From the NCBI RefSeq assembly GCF_002911695.1, contig NZ_PQBS01000027.1, forward strand, positions 62,001-126,000: a DNA stretch of 64,000 nt, given 5' to 3'. The DNA comes from Gracilimonas amylolytica. Lineage in GTDB: Bacteria > Bacteroidota > Rhodothermia > Balneolales > Balneolaceae. The position numbers and the translations under genes were made by a program. Numbering within the stretch: the stretch's first letter is position 1; the number at the start of each line of letters is the position of its first letter. The notes beneath the pieces were generated by a model. The model had not been told where the DNA came from and searched no databases. It saw only the letters and a program-made list of their open reading frames with translations. Positions 18,560-27,355 of this stretch are shown here, in pieces.

Positions 18560-18589
18560 ACAGTTAGTAGCTTTGCTGTTACAAGCATC

Positions 18590-18626
18590 AAAAGCGTTGT
18601 TGAGAAGATCAGCAACGCTTTTTTAT
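18590..18626 (+). terminator. Terminator between convergent genes, possibly bidirectional
   Basis: AAAAGCGTTGTTGA (18590-18603) pairs with TCAGCAACGCTTTT (18609-18622) with one wobble, followed by T. The upstream A run gives T on the minus strand, so it could also end the ppx operon, whose stop codon overlaps it. Confidence 0.85.
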
Positions 18627-19549
18627 TTGGTGTTCAATATGGCACCGTGTCGTATCCCGCCTGTTGAGACCGTCAATTCTTTTCTTTCAAATCTCTCCAT
18701 GAAGCCATCCAATATCAACAGTCCGGCCAGTATGATATCTGCCCTACCCTTCAGAATGTTAGGGTGTTCTTTCAGGATCTCTTCGGTTCTCATCTTAGAA
18801 AAACGCTGAATCACGTCCCGAATCTCATCTCTTTCAAGGATCACATCATTGATCTCTTCCACAACGAAATTATCCATTTCCATCACAATTGCCGCAAGTG
18901 AAGTAACCGTACCCGCCACACCTACCGCTTTGAAGTAGGAGTTATTGTGAAAAAATCGGTTTCTGAACGTTGTTTTAACGTAATCCCGGCAAGCCTTGAT
19001 CTCATCTTCTGTCGGTGGGTCTGAACTCAAAAACCGTTCAGTAAAGCGGACCGAACCCATATCAAATGAATACTTATCCACCATGTACTGATCTCTGACA
19101 TGAGCTACCTCAGTGCTGCCTCCACCAATATCAAGTATCAGGTATTCCCCGCGACCGGATGTGGGCTTCTCTATCATGGATAATGCTCCGGCCGCCGTCC
19201 ATTTTGCTTCCTCTTTCCCTGAAAGTAAACGGATATCAAAGCCCGTTTGCTGCTTTACGTTCAGTATGAATTCGTCACGGTTCAGGGCATCCCTGACAGC
19301 ACTGGTGGCTGTTACCACCGGTTTGGCAGCTTCCGGGAAGGATGAATCCAGGATCTCTTTATAAACCAGGAGTGCCTCTATGACTCTATTCATTGAAGCT
19401 TCATTGATCATTTTTTGGGCATCCACCCCTTTACCCAAGCGAGGCAGTCTTTGCTCCTCATGCAATGGAAGGATGATTCCCCCCGAACGTTTCTCCGCCA
19501 CCAATAGCAGCACAGAATTGGTCCCGATATCAATAGCAGATCTGATCAT
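18623..19549 (-). CDS. ppx: Exopolyphosphatase/guanosine pentaphosphate phosphatase family
   Basis: 308 residues, the short form with only the actin-like ATPase fold. Phosphate-binding loops IDIGTNSVLLLV (6-17) and LDIGGGSTEV (around 137), and the catalytic-Glu region around TSAVRDALNR. GVAGTVTSLAA follows. The C-terminal HD domain of long Ppx/GppA proteins is missing, as in many short members. It removes terminal phosphate from polyphosphate or pppGpp. It is the last gene of the minus-strand operon, overlapping prmA by 4 bp. Confidence 0.88.
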   Translation of the reverse strand: MIRSAIDIGTNSVLLLVAEKRSGGIILPLHEEQRLPRLGKGVDAQKMINEASMNRVIEALLVYKEILDSSFPEAAKPVVTATSAVRDALNRDEFILNVKQQTGFDIRLLSGKEEAKWTAAGALSMIEKPTSGRGEYLILDIGGGSTEVAHVRDQYMVDKYSFDMGSVRFTERFLSSDPPTEDEIKACRDYVKTTFRNRFFHNNSYFKAVGVAGTVTSLAAIVMEMDNFVVEEINDVILERDEIRDVIQRFSKMRTEEILKEHPNILKGRADIILAGLLILDGFMERFERKELTVSTGGIRHGAILNTK

Positions 19550-20382
19550 TTCTCAAACAGAATTGCGATCCACTCTCCATTTTGGCGGGTTCCCTTATAT
19601 GTTAGGGATCCTACTGCCGGCTGCTCTTTGATAGTTTTTTCATCTTCTTCCAGAAGTCCGGAAAGGAGCAGTTTACCGCCCCCACTTAAGCGTTTCACAA
19701 GTTCAGGCAGTAATTCGATCAGCGCATTTCGGTTTATATTTGCAAGGATCAGGTCGTAACTGTCCCCTTCAGGAATGACTTCTGTTGAACCGAGTTTAAC
19801 CTCAAAATTATCAACCTGGTTCAGCAGGATATTTTCTTTGGCATTGGTTTCACTCCATTCGTCGATATCAAATCCAAAGGCACGGTCGGCACCAAGTTTG
19901 AGGGCCGCAATGGCGAGAATTCCGGTTCCTGTTCCCGCATCCAGCACCGTATCCCCTTCGATCACTACTTCCGGCAGCCATTCGAGCATCACCCTTGTTG
20001 TGGCATGGTAACCGGTTCCAAAAGCCATTTTGGGATCGATCATCAAGTCGATCTTATCCCCGAGATCTCCTTCTAATGAACTCCAGGTTGGATGCACATA
20101 AAACTTTCCGATCGTTTGGGGTTTTATGGTTTTTTCCCATTCCTCATTCCAGTTTTTTGGAGTAAGAACCTGCTCACTCAAAATGGAAGATTCCTCACCA
20201 TAAGCCATTATCTTTTGCTCGATCTCTTCCCTCTTGGTATCATCAAAACGGTTTGCAGGAATACTTGCGACCAATACATCATCTAATTGTTCAAACCCTT
20301 CAAAATCCAGTTCCAGAAGTTCTGCTATCAGTAATTCCTGATAATCATCTTTTACTGAAATACGCAGTTCTATGTAATCCAT
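19546..20382 (-). CDS. prmA: Ribosomal protein L11 methyltransferase
   Basis: 278 residues. N-terminal substrate-binding ferredoxin-like domain (WNEEWEKTIKP, IDPKMAFGTGYHATTRVMLEW) joined to a SAM-binding domain with motif I LDAGTGTGILAIAA and post-motif GFDIDEW; the NINRNALIELLPEL segment holds the catalytic N-N motif. It trimethylates L11. Its ATG overlaps the upstream stop as TAATG, so translation is coupled to the M28 gene. Confidence 0.92.
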   Translation of the reverse strand: MDYIELRISVKDDYQELLIAELLELDFEGFEQLDDVLVASIPANRFDDTKREEIEQKIMAYGEESSILSEQVLTPKNWNEEWEKTIKPQTIGKFYVHPTWSSLEGDLGDKIDLMIDPKMAFGTGYHATTRVMLEWLPEVVIEGDTVLDAGTGTGILAIAALKLGADRAFGFDIDEWSETNAKENILLNQVDNFEVKLGSTEVIPEGDSYDLILANINRNALIELLPELVKRLSGGGKLLLSGLLEEDEKTIKEQPAVGSLTYKGTRQNGEWIAILFEK

Positions 20383-21344
20383 TATAACCTGTTGTAAATT
20401 AATTCTGCTAAAACATTACCCACAGCCTGCATGGTTTGCTTGCTGATAATGTCCATATCATCATTTTGTGTGTGCCAGTAAGGAGGAAATTCAGCCACTC
20501 CATTAGGTTTTCGGTAGTGATGGATAATGTTAATAATGGGAATTCCTGCCTGTTCATTCACGATCACATGATCATCTGAAACAGCTGCGCCCTGTTCATC
20601 CAGAAACAGATCTCCATACCCTTTTTCCCCCGCAATATTCCATACTTCATTAACAAGATTGGGAGCATAATTCACTGAATACTGTTCTTTGGGAAACTGA
20701 GCTCCGGTTCCCCCTACCATGTCCAGCAAGATGCCAAAACGAGGACTGTAACCGGGTACCGGGGGATTTTGAGACCAATATCTGGAACCGAGAAAATACC
20801 GGCTAAGGTCACCTGACTCACCATAATCTTCTCCATCAAATAAAACAATATCTACACCAACCGGTGGTGGGTTATCCCTGAACATCCTTGCAAGTTCCAA
20901 CAATACGCCAACTCCACTGGCTCCGTCATCGGCACCTAAAATAGGATTGTCAGTATCCGTCGAATCCATATCGGCCCGCGGACGACTATCCCAGTGCGCA
21001 CTTAACATAATGCGGTCTGAGGCGTTCAAGTTGAATGCGGCGATCACGTTGCCAAGCTGTAAGGTTTCTTCATAACCTTCTGTTTCAAATCGCTGAACAA
21101 AAACAGCGTTGTTTCCGGCGTATGATCTTAATTTCTGTTCAAAATAATCGATCGCTTTTTGATGGGCGGTACTATTCGGAACCCTTGGCCCCAACTCTAC
21201 CTGATCACTGACAAACTGATATGCCGAATCTACATTGAATGCAGGTACTGTTCTTCCCTTTTCAGTGAATGAAAGTCCCGTTTCGCTTTCCTCACCACAA
21301 CCAATGAGGATTAGGGATGACAACAGAATCAACCATTTATTCAT
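20382..21344 (-). CDS. M28 family lipoprotein, glutaminyl-peptide cyclotransferase-like
   Basis: 320 residues. Lipobox LIGC sets Cys at residue 15. Zinc-site elements follow the M28 order: LSAHWDSRP, GADDGASGVGV, VLFDGEDYG, VSDDHV and a late His in YWHTQNDDMD. The LLDMVGGTGAQFPKE and HTQNDD segments resemble the Bacteroidetes glutaminyl cyclases that convert N-terminal Gln to pyroglutamate on exported proteins, more than aminopeptidases. The start at 21344 is chosen over an in-frame upstream codon at 21377 because it gives a proper lipoprotein signal. It overlaps the upstream SDR by 8 bp. Confidence 0.8.
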   Translation of the reverse strand: MNKWLILLSSLILIGCGEESETGLSFTEKGRTVPAFNVDSAYQFVSDQVELGPRVPNSTAHQKAIDYFEQKLRSYAGNNAVFVQRFETEGYEETLQLGNVIAAFNLNASDRIMLSAHWDSRPRADMDSTDTDNPILGADDGASGVGVLLELARMFRDNPPPVGVDIVLFDGEDYGESGDLSRYFLGSRYWSQNPPVPGYSPRFGILLDMVGGTGAQFPKEQYSVNYAPNLVNEVWNIAGEKGYGDLFLDEQGAAVSDDHVIVNEQAGIPIINIIHHYRKPNGVAEFPPYWHTQNDDMDIISKQTMQAVGNVLAELIYNRL

Positions 21345-22101
21345 CACGGTGTACCATGGTAGATGAAGATTGATCAACAGGAAAGACTATGGTATCCATG
21401 ATGTTAACATGATCAGGGCGATTTGCAATAAACAGGATGATCTCTGCAATATCCTGAGCTACCAGTGGTTGCATGCCCTTATAAACGCTGCCTGCCTTTT
21501 CTTTATCTCCACTGAAGCGAACCTCACTGAATTCCGTTTCCACCAGTCCCGGTGAGACCATACTTACTCTGACCTTCGTACCGTGCAGGTCCTTCTTCGT
21601 TGCTTCGGTAATTGCTTTAACCGCATGTTTAGTGGCTGTGTAAACCACACCTCCCGGGTAAGATTCATGTCCGGCAATGGACCCAACATTGATGATATGC
21701 CCTGCATTACGTTCCTTCATTTGAGCCGAGATCAATCGCGAGAGATACAGTAATCCCTTGATGTTGGTATCGATCATGGTATTCCAGTCATCAAAAGAAG
21801 CAGAATAAACAGGATCTGTTCCTTTAGCCATACCGGCGTTATTAACCAGGATATCCACCGGTTTGTCAATCGAATCAACGAATTTGACGCAGGCATCTGA
21901 GTCCTGAATATCAAAAGCAGCCGGGGTGACGCTTACCCCATATCTGGATTCGAGATCTTCTTTAAGCTGATTCAGCTTTTCCTCTCTTCTTCCCGTGAGG
22001 TACAGATCGACACCGGAATCCGCCATTTGAATGGCCGTGCTCATTCCGATCCCGGCAGTTGCACCGGTTATGACAGCTGTCTTGCCCTGAAGTCGATTCA
22101 T
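21337..22101 (-). CDS. SDR family oxidoreductase, YdfG-like
   Basis: 254 residues. Cofactor motif TGATAGIG, an Arg-Arg pair after strand 2 (LTGRREEKL) that favours NADP, NNAG, catalytic Ser in VGSIAGHES and Tyr-Lys in YTATKHA. VRVSMVSPGLVETEF is typical of YdfG-like 3-hydroxy acid dehydrogenases, which act on serine, allo-threonine and malonic semialdehyde. It lies 14 bp after gatA in a coupled operon. Confidence 0.85.
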   Translation of the reverse strand: MNRLQGKTAVITGATAGIGMSTAIQMADSGVDLYLTGRREEKLNQLKEDLESRYGVSVTPAAFDIQDSDACVKFVDSIDKPVDILVNNAGMAKGTDPVYSASFDDWNTMIDTNIKGLLYLSRLISAQMKERNAGHIINVGSIAGHESYPGGVVYTATKHAVKAITEATKKDLHGTKVRVSMVSPGLVETEFSEVRFSGDKEKAGSVYKGMQPLVAQDIAEIILFIANRPDHVNIMDTIVFPVDQSSSTMVHRDE

Positions 22102-22115
22102 GCTATGCCTTGTTT

Positions 22116-23642
22116 TTATTTAGTATGAAGTTCTGCTAAACGACCGGCATTGATCACTTTTTCTTCCTGAAAACTATCTGCCATAAACTGAATACCATAT
22201 GGCATTCCATCACTGTGTGTTCCGGCAGGCACGCTTATCCCACAGATCCCCGCAAGATTAGCTGTGATCGTGTAAACATCATTCAGATACATTTGAACCG
22301 GATCATCCAGTTTGTCACCAATATCAAAAGCTGTGGTCGGTGCCGTTGGACTTACGATCACATCCACCTTTTCAAAGGCTTTTTTGTAATCATCCTGAAT
22401 AAGCCGTCGTACTCTTTGAGCTTTTCCATAATAAGCATCATAATACCCGGAACTAAGCACATAGGTCCCCAGCATGATCCTTCTTTTAACTTCCTGCCCA
22501 AATCCTTCAGTTCTTGATTTCTTGTAAAGTCGGATCAGTGCGGAATCCATTTTGGTCAACTGCTCCTGCAGAGCGATCTTTTCATCTCCGGTAGCTGACT
22601 CAAATTGTTGCCTTAGAGCTTCTTCCTCTTTTTTCAGTTCATCCAAAACTTCTTCCTTATCGGCACGGTGACCATACCTGATCCCATCATAACGGGCAAG
22701 ATTACTAGACGCCTCAGCCGTTGCCAAAACGTAGTAAGTAGCAATACCGTATTTTGTATAGGGCAGTTTGATCGGAACCAGCTCGGCTCCGTCAGCTTCA
22801 AGTTTTTTTAGTAAACTTTCGATGCCTTCCTTAATCTCGGGATCCAGTCCTTCCCCAAAGAACTCTTCCGGTACACCGATCTTTATATTCTTATTGGGAT
22901 TCAGTGCAGCATCCACATAATTGCCGGTCGCTTTCTGAGAAGATGTATTGTCTCTTTCATCAAATCCCGCGATCACATCCAGAATTCTTGCTGTATCCTC
23001 AACAGAATGAGCCAGCGGACCAATACAATCAAATGAAGAAGCAAAGGCTACAAGTCCATAACGGGAAACACGTCCATACGTAGGTTTAAGTCCAACCACT
23101 CCGCAATAAGACGCAGGCTGACGAATAGAGCCACCGGTATCAGAACCTAACGTTGCCATAGCCATATCAGCAGCAACAGCCGCGGCACTACCACCGGACG
23201 ATCCACCAGGCACTTTATTAGTGTTATGAGGATTTTTAACCGGGCCGAAGTTGGTGTACTCATTGGCAGAACCCATGGCAAATTCATCCATGTTCAATCG
23301 TCCGATGAGGATGGCATCTTCGGCTAAAAGGCGTTCAATTACCGTGGCATCATACACACTTTCAAAGTCCTCGAGCATCTTTGACGCACAAGTCAGCTTC
23401 TTTCCTCGCTCAGAAATGACATCTTTTATACCCAAAACCACACCGGCTAGTTTACCGGCTTCACCCTTATCGATCTTTTTCTGGATCTCTTCGGCTTGCT
23501 TTTTGGCCGCCTCAAAATCCGTAGCCACATAGGCATTTATTTCATCATTTCGGGTTTCAATACGTGAGATATAATGGTTTACAATATCGTTAAGTTGTAC
23601 TTCTCCGCTTAAGACTTTTTCGCGAGTCTCTGAAATAGTCAT
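22116..23642 (-). CDS. gatA: Asp-tRNA(Asn)/Glu-tRNA(Gln) amidotransferase subunit A
   Basis: 508 residues. Amidase signature with the Ser-cisSer-Lys triad: Lys73 in LGIKDVIS, Ser148 in PGGSSGGSA and Ser172 in SDTGGSIRQPA. GatA releases ammonia from glutamine, which GatB uses to amidate mischarged tRNA. gatB and gatC are not in the window. An in-frame TTG lies 9 bp upstream of the chosen ATG. tatA precedes it by a few bases on the same strand, and the SDR follows. Confidence 0.95.
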   Translation of the reverse strand: MTISETREKVLSGEVQLNDIVNHYISRIETRNDEINAYVATDFEAAKKQAEEIQKKIDKGEAGKLAGVVLGIKDVISERGKKLTCASKMLEDFESVYDATVIERLLAEDAILIGRLNMDEFAMGSANEYTNFGPVKNPHNTNKVPGGSSGGSAAAVAADMAMATLGSDTGGSIRQPASYCGVVGLKPTYGRVSRYGLVAFASSFDCIGPLAHSVEDTARILDVIAGFDERDNTSSQKATGNYVDAALNPNKNIKIGVPEEFFGEGLDPEIKEGIESLLKKLEADGAELVPIKLPYTKYGIATYYVLATAEASSNLARYDGIRYGHRADKEEVLDELKKEEEALRQQFESATGDEKIALQEQLTKMDSALIRLYKKSRTEGFGQEVKRRIMLGTYVLSSGYYDAYYGKAQRVRRLIQDDYKKAFEKVDVIVSPTAPTTAFDIGDKLDDPVQMYLNDVYTITANLAGICGISVPAGTHSDGMPYGIQFMADSFQEEKVINAGRLAELHTK

Positions 23643-23660
23643 GTAATTCAATTTCTGCTT

Positions 23661-23879
23661 TTAATTGCTTTTAGAGGTGGTTTCTTCGTGATTTGCAGCG
23701 TCGTTGATATCGCGGGAACTATCCTCTATTTCCTTTTTGATATCCTTTGAAGCCTGTCTGAATTCTTTGATACCTTGTCCCAATCCTCGGGCCAGTTCCG
23801 GAATTCGTTTAGCTCCAAATAAAACCAAAACTACAATAGCAATAATTAGAATTTCAGGGGCGCCTAAACTGTTAAACAT
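23661..23879 (-). CDS. tatA: Twin-arginine translocase subunit TatA
   Basis: 72 residues, typical size. A short N-terminal transmembrane helix (PEILIIAIVVLVLFGAKRIP) has the conserved FGxxRIPE hinge, then an amphipathic helix (ELARGLGQGIKEFRQASKD) and a charged tail. TatA forms the pore that moves folded proteins across the inner membrane. The frame is open back to 23954, but AGAGGA sits about 9 bp before the ATG at 23879, which gives the normal N-terminus. It is first in the minus-strand operon reaching ppx. Confidence 0.92.
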   Translation of the reverse strand: MFNSLGAPEILIIAIVVLVLFGAKRIPELARGLGQGIKEFRQASKDIKKEIEDSSRDINDAANHEETTSKSN

Positions 23880-23968
23880 AAAAATAATCCTCTCAGGATT
23901 TAGTTGATGTATTTGTGCGAAGATAACAATATTTTCGGCACGAATTTGGAACAAAAATTTAATTTATT

Positions 23969-23996
23969 CACTTGTGTTTTAATGACACTTGTGTTT
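23969..23996. promoter_or_regulatory. Direct repeat in the tatA / DUF2795 divergent spacer
   Basis: CACTTGTGTTT occurs twice, at 23969-23979 and 23986-23996, with a 17-bp period. Each copy contains the dyad CACTTGTG. The placement between two divergent starts suggests an operator. Confidence 0.4.
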
Positions 23997-24031
23997 ATTA
24001 CACTCATTCATTTTAAAATAATTACATACAT

Positions 24032-24286
24032 ATGATCTGGACTGTAGAATTAGCAGCTGCATTAGACGACGCCCCTTTCCCGGCCACACGAGAAGAACTT
24101 ATAGAGTGGGCCGAAAGAAACGGACTGCCTAATCAGGTGATCGTCAATCTTGAAGAACTTGAAGAAATTGAACAAGGTGAGGAACCGGTTTACGAAGGCA
24201 TTGAAGATATCTGGCCCGACTACATCCGAAAAGAGGATTTCTTTCACAATGAAGAAGATGAAGGATTCGATTACGACGACGTTTAA
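24032..24286 (+). CDS. DUF2795 domain protein
   Basis: 84 residues, very acidic. The core is ALDDAPFPATREELIEWAERNGLPNQVIVNLEELE, matching the DUF2795 pattern in which a short PATKxEL motif precedes a helix and a final NL..L segment. The tail is rich in Glu and Asp (HNEEDEGFDYDDV). Function of the domain is unknown; it is a small soluble protein. It is divergent from tatA and 89 bp before the Omp85 gene. Confidence 0.8.
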   Translation: MIWTVELAAALDDAPFPATREELIEWAERNGLPNQVIVNLEELEEIEQGEEPVYEGIEDIWPDYIRKEDFFHNEEDEGFDYDDV

Positions 24287-24375
24287 ATGACAGACTCTTT
24301 AGGCAGAAGTTGCGGTTACTTATTTTAATGTAGCCGGCCGAGTCCGACCTTCGTAACCCTTCATTCTGAGATGCC

Positions 24376-26784
24376 TTGCAAACACCTGATCTCCGACAGC
24401 TCATATCAGCATTTCTGCTGTGTTTTATAACATGGGTTGGATCACTCTATCCCGCAAACATTCAGGCTCAGGACGCACAATCTGAGGAAAATACTGAAGA
24501 TGTGGTTCGCAGAGTTCGTTTTTCGGGTAATGATGATATTAAAGATCGCACCCTTACCACCCTGGTTCGAACCCGAACAAATCGTGAGTTTTTAAGTATT
24601 CCACATTTCACGCCATGGTATTCCTTATGGAAATTATCCGGGGGAAGATTTGGGGAGGAACCGGCTTACCTAGACCGGCAGACCGTTGCAAATGATATCG
24701 AGAGGATCACGCTGTTTTATGAATCTCTTGGGTATTTTGATGTAGCGGTAGATACCTCCATTTCTGAATACAGAACCGATAAGATCGAGGTTTCTTTTAT
24801 CATTCAGGAAGGTCCACAATATCGGGTCAACACAGTTACCTACAGTGGGTTTCCCGGCTTTGCTGAGCCTAATAAGCGATTCGAATTTCTACAGGAAGGT
24901 GCCTTCTCCCGTGGCAGGATCAATGATACCACCTTCACGGTAAACCGGCCATACAGCTCTCAGGCACTGAGTACCGAACAACAACGGCTCATAACATTCC
25001 TAAAAGACAATGGGTATGCTTCAGTACAAAGAGATTCAGTGATCGCATTGGTAAAAGAAGATACCACATCTTCAAATTCACTGGATGTCATGTACCGTAT
25101 CAAACCCGGGGGACAGTACAAATTTGGGGATATCAGGGTGAGGCTAAGTGACACCGAACCGCCTGTCAATTATGATGAAACTGACACGTTAAGCGGACCG
25201 CCACACACCACGGATTCCACTTACACTATCTCTCTTTTTAAGGAATCCGGTGCACAATCCAAGTTCCGCTTATTATCGGATCAGTTACTGTTCAAACCCG
25301 GAGAACTATACAATCACTCACTTTATCTGGAAACCGTCAATGAGTTTCAGAACCTGGGGATGCTTTACATTCAGCGATTCAGTCAGAATGAAGATCAGGT
25401 TCAACCCGATTTTACCAGGGAGGAAATACCGACTTATTTTGACCTGCAAACCCTGACCAAGCATAGTGTATCCACAGAACTGTTTGGAATGAAAAGGTAT
25501 GGTTACGGTACCGGTATCGGCATAGACTACACCAATAACAACGTATTTGGCAATGCTGAGAACCTGAGTATTGGTGCCAATGCCAGCTTTGAGTTTGTAA
25601 GTCCCTCGGTTTTGGAAGAGATCGACACCACCGCTACTCAATCGTCGGTGTTCAGAAGCTATGAATTAACCGCTGATTATTCGGTTCCACGATTGAATTT
25701 CCCCTTTTCCTTTCTGGATAACAGGCCCGGTTTTACCAGTGGGGTGACCCGCTACCTGCTCAGCTACAGCCGCTCCGATCAGCTTCTGTTCGATATCAAT
25801 TCTGATGTGGGTTTCAACATGCGGTATGAGGTGAATCATACCCCTAATTATTCCAGTTTTCTTGATCTCATCGAGCTTGACCTGGTGGATACGAACCCAT
25901 CTTCCGCATATATCCGGAATCTCCGAAATGAATTCGGGACAGATACACTGAACGATGGCACCATCGTGGATGCTTTTGAATTACAGCGAATCCTGGAGGA
26001 TTTCAATCCGCAGATCTCTTCTACTATCAGATATACGTTCCGAAGTCAAAATACTGACCTCATCAAAAGGAACAGAGGCTATTTCAGTGAATATTCTGTA
26101 GCCGTTGGTGGTAACATTCCCTACCTCATCGATAATTATTTAACCACACCGGGCACTTTGGAAGGCAATCTTCCCTCTCTGTTTGGGTTGAGCGACAACA
26201 GTCTCAGTTACAGCCGATATATAAAACTATCGGCTGACTACCGAAAATATTATCCCATCTCAGCCGTCGGGGTGTTTGCATGGAGACTGTACGGTGGCTT
26301 TGCCCATCCTTACGGGAACTCCACCTCTATTCCTTTGAACCGGCGTTTCTTTGCCGGTGGCAGTAACGATATTCGCGGTTGGGCCCCTTTTCAGCTTGGT
26401 CCCGGAGATATCTCCACTGACAACGTGAATATTCCTGGTGGTGAAATTAAACTGGCTGCCTTTACAGAAGTACGGCAAACTTTTATTCGTGATTTTCTCG
26501 GAGCAAACTGGTTTGCCGCTCTTTTTGCGGATGCCGGTAACATCTGGTATGGACCCAGAAACGATTTCAGGGATGAAAACAATCAGGACAGGCTGGATCG
26601 AGGCCGTTTCCGGTTTGATAATTTCTATAATCAGATTGCCGTTGCAGGTGGCCCCGGCCTGCGCCTTGACTGGGAATACGTTGTGGTTCGGTTTGATTTT
26701 GCCTTCAGGCTGCACGACCTTCAGTCTGGTTGGTTAAACAATAAGCAAGTATATTTTAACTTCGGTATCGGTCACTCCTTCTAA
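24376..26784 (+). CDS. Omp85 family outer-membrane protein, BamA/TamA type
   Basis: 802 residues. A signal peptide (about residues 8-31) is followed by POTRA-like repeats over about 45-310 (RRVRFSGNDDIKDRTL; YESLGYFDVAVDTSISE; IQEGPQYRVNTVTYSG) and a C-terminal 16-stranded barrel from about 370. FFAGGSNDIRGW is the conserved lid-lock motif with the RG pair, and the protein ends in the OMP signal FGIGHSF. Omp85 proteins fold or export beta-barrels and envelope components. A second BamA is presumably elsewhere, so this could be the TamA-like paralogue. The only reasonable start is TTG at 24376. Confidence 0.88.
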   Translation: MQTPDLRQLISAFLLCFITWVGSLYPANIQAQDAQSEENTEDVVRRVRFSGNDDIKDRTLTTLVRTRTNREFLSIPHFTPWYSLWKLSGGRFGEEPAYLDRQTVANDIERITLFYESLGYFDVAVDTSISEYRTDKIEVSFIIQEGPQYRVNTVTYSGFPGFAEPNKRFEFLQEGAFSRGRINDTTFTVNRPYSSQALSTEQQRLITFLKDNGYASVQRDSVIALVKEDTTSSNSLDVMYRIKPGGQYKFGDIRVRLSDTEPPVNYDETDTLSGPPHTTDSTYTISLFKESGAQSKFRLLSDQLLFKPGELYNHSLYLETVNEFQNLGMLYIQRFSQNEDQVQPDFTREEIPTYFDLQTLTKHSVSTELFGMKRYGYGTGIGIDYTNNNVFGNAENLSIGANASFEFVSPSVLEEIDTTATQSSVFRSYELTADYSVPRLNFPFSFLDNRPGFTSGVTRYLLSYSRSDQLLFDINSDVGFNMRYEVNHTPNYSSFLDLIELDLVDTNPSSAYIRNLRNEFGTDTLNDGTIVDAFELQRILEDFNPQISSTIRYTFRSQNTDLIKRNRGYFSEYSVAVGGNIPYLIDNYLTTPGTLEGNLPSLFGLSDNSLSYSRYIKLSADYRKYYPISAVGVFAWRLYGGFAHPYGNSTSIPLNRRFFAGGSNDIRGWAPFQLGPGDISTDNVNIPGGEIKLAAFTEVRQTFIRDFLGANWFAALFADAGNIWYGPRNDFRDENNQDRLDRGRFRFDNFYNQIAVAGGPGLRLDWEYVVVRFDFAFRLHDLQSGWLNNKQVYFNFGIGHSF

Positions 26785-26800
26785 ACTCAATCCAGAAGCC

Positions 26801-27352
26801 ATGTTCGACAAATTAAAACGACTGAAAGATCAGTCCAACATTGTTTTTAAATCTAAATTCCTGGCGAACCTGAATCCGGCAGAGCGCTATGAATTTCTGC
26901 AACTTTGTCATCGAAGAAGCTATAAGGAAGGAGAATATGTGTTTTATAAGAATGACCCCGGAACCGGCATGTATTTCATAGAAGACGGCACCATTGAACT
27001 GACGGTTGGTGAACCGGAAAGCAGTTCTAATGATGAAGATAAACCGAATTCCCTTGAACTTTACTCCCCGGATAGCTTTGGGGCCTTGTCGATAGGCTAC
27101 AACCTCAGAAGAAAGACCTCAGCCAGGTGCATGACCGATTGTGAGCTCCTCGGTTTTTTTAAGCCAGATTTTGAAGTACTGAGAGATCGGCACCCCAAAA
27201 TTGCAGTAAAATTTCTGCAAACCCTCACGAACAAAGCTCTCAAACAACTTGAAGTAACCACCAAAAAACTATCGGAAGTAGCCGACGAACAGACCGCACT
27301 TAATTTACAAATTCAATCCTATTACGAAGATACCTCAGAGGAATCAGTTTAA
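26801..27352 (+). CDS. Cyclic nucleotide-binding-fold protein without DNA-binding domain
   Basis: 183 residues: a CNMP beta-roll (about 20-130) with the phosphate-binding cassette region DSFGALSIGYNLRRKTSAR and a C-terminal helix (VKFLQTLTNKALKQLEVTTKKL). There is no winged helix. The cassette Glu that normally holds the ribose 2'-OH (FGEL) is Ala here, so cAMP binding is doubtful. It lies between the Omp85 gene and rlmD, 4 bp from the latter. Role unknown; protein-protein regulation is one option. Confidence 0.75.
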   Translation: MFDKLKRLKDQSNIVFKSKFLANLNPAERYEFLQLCHRRSYKEGEYVFYKNDPGTGMYFIEDGTIELTVGEPESSSNDEDKPNSLELYSPDSFGALSIGYNLRRKTSARCMTDCELLGFFKPDFEVLRDRHPKIAVKFLQTLTNKALKQLEVTTKKLSEVADEQTALNLQIQSYYEDTSEESV

Positions 27353-27355
27353 TTT

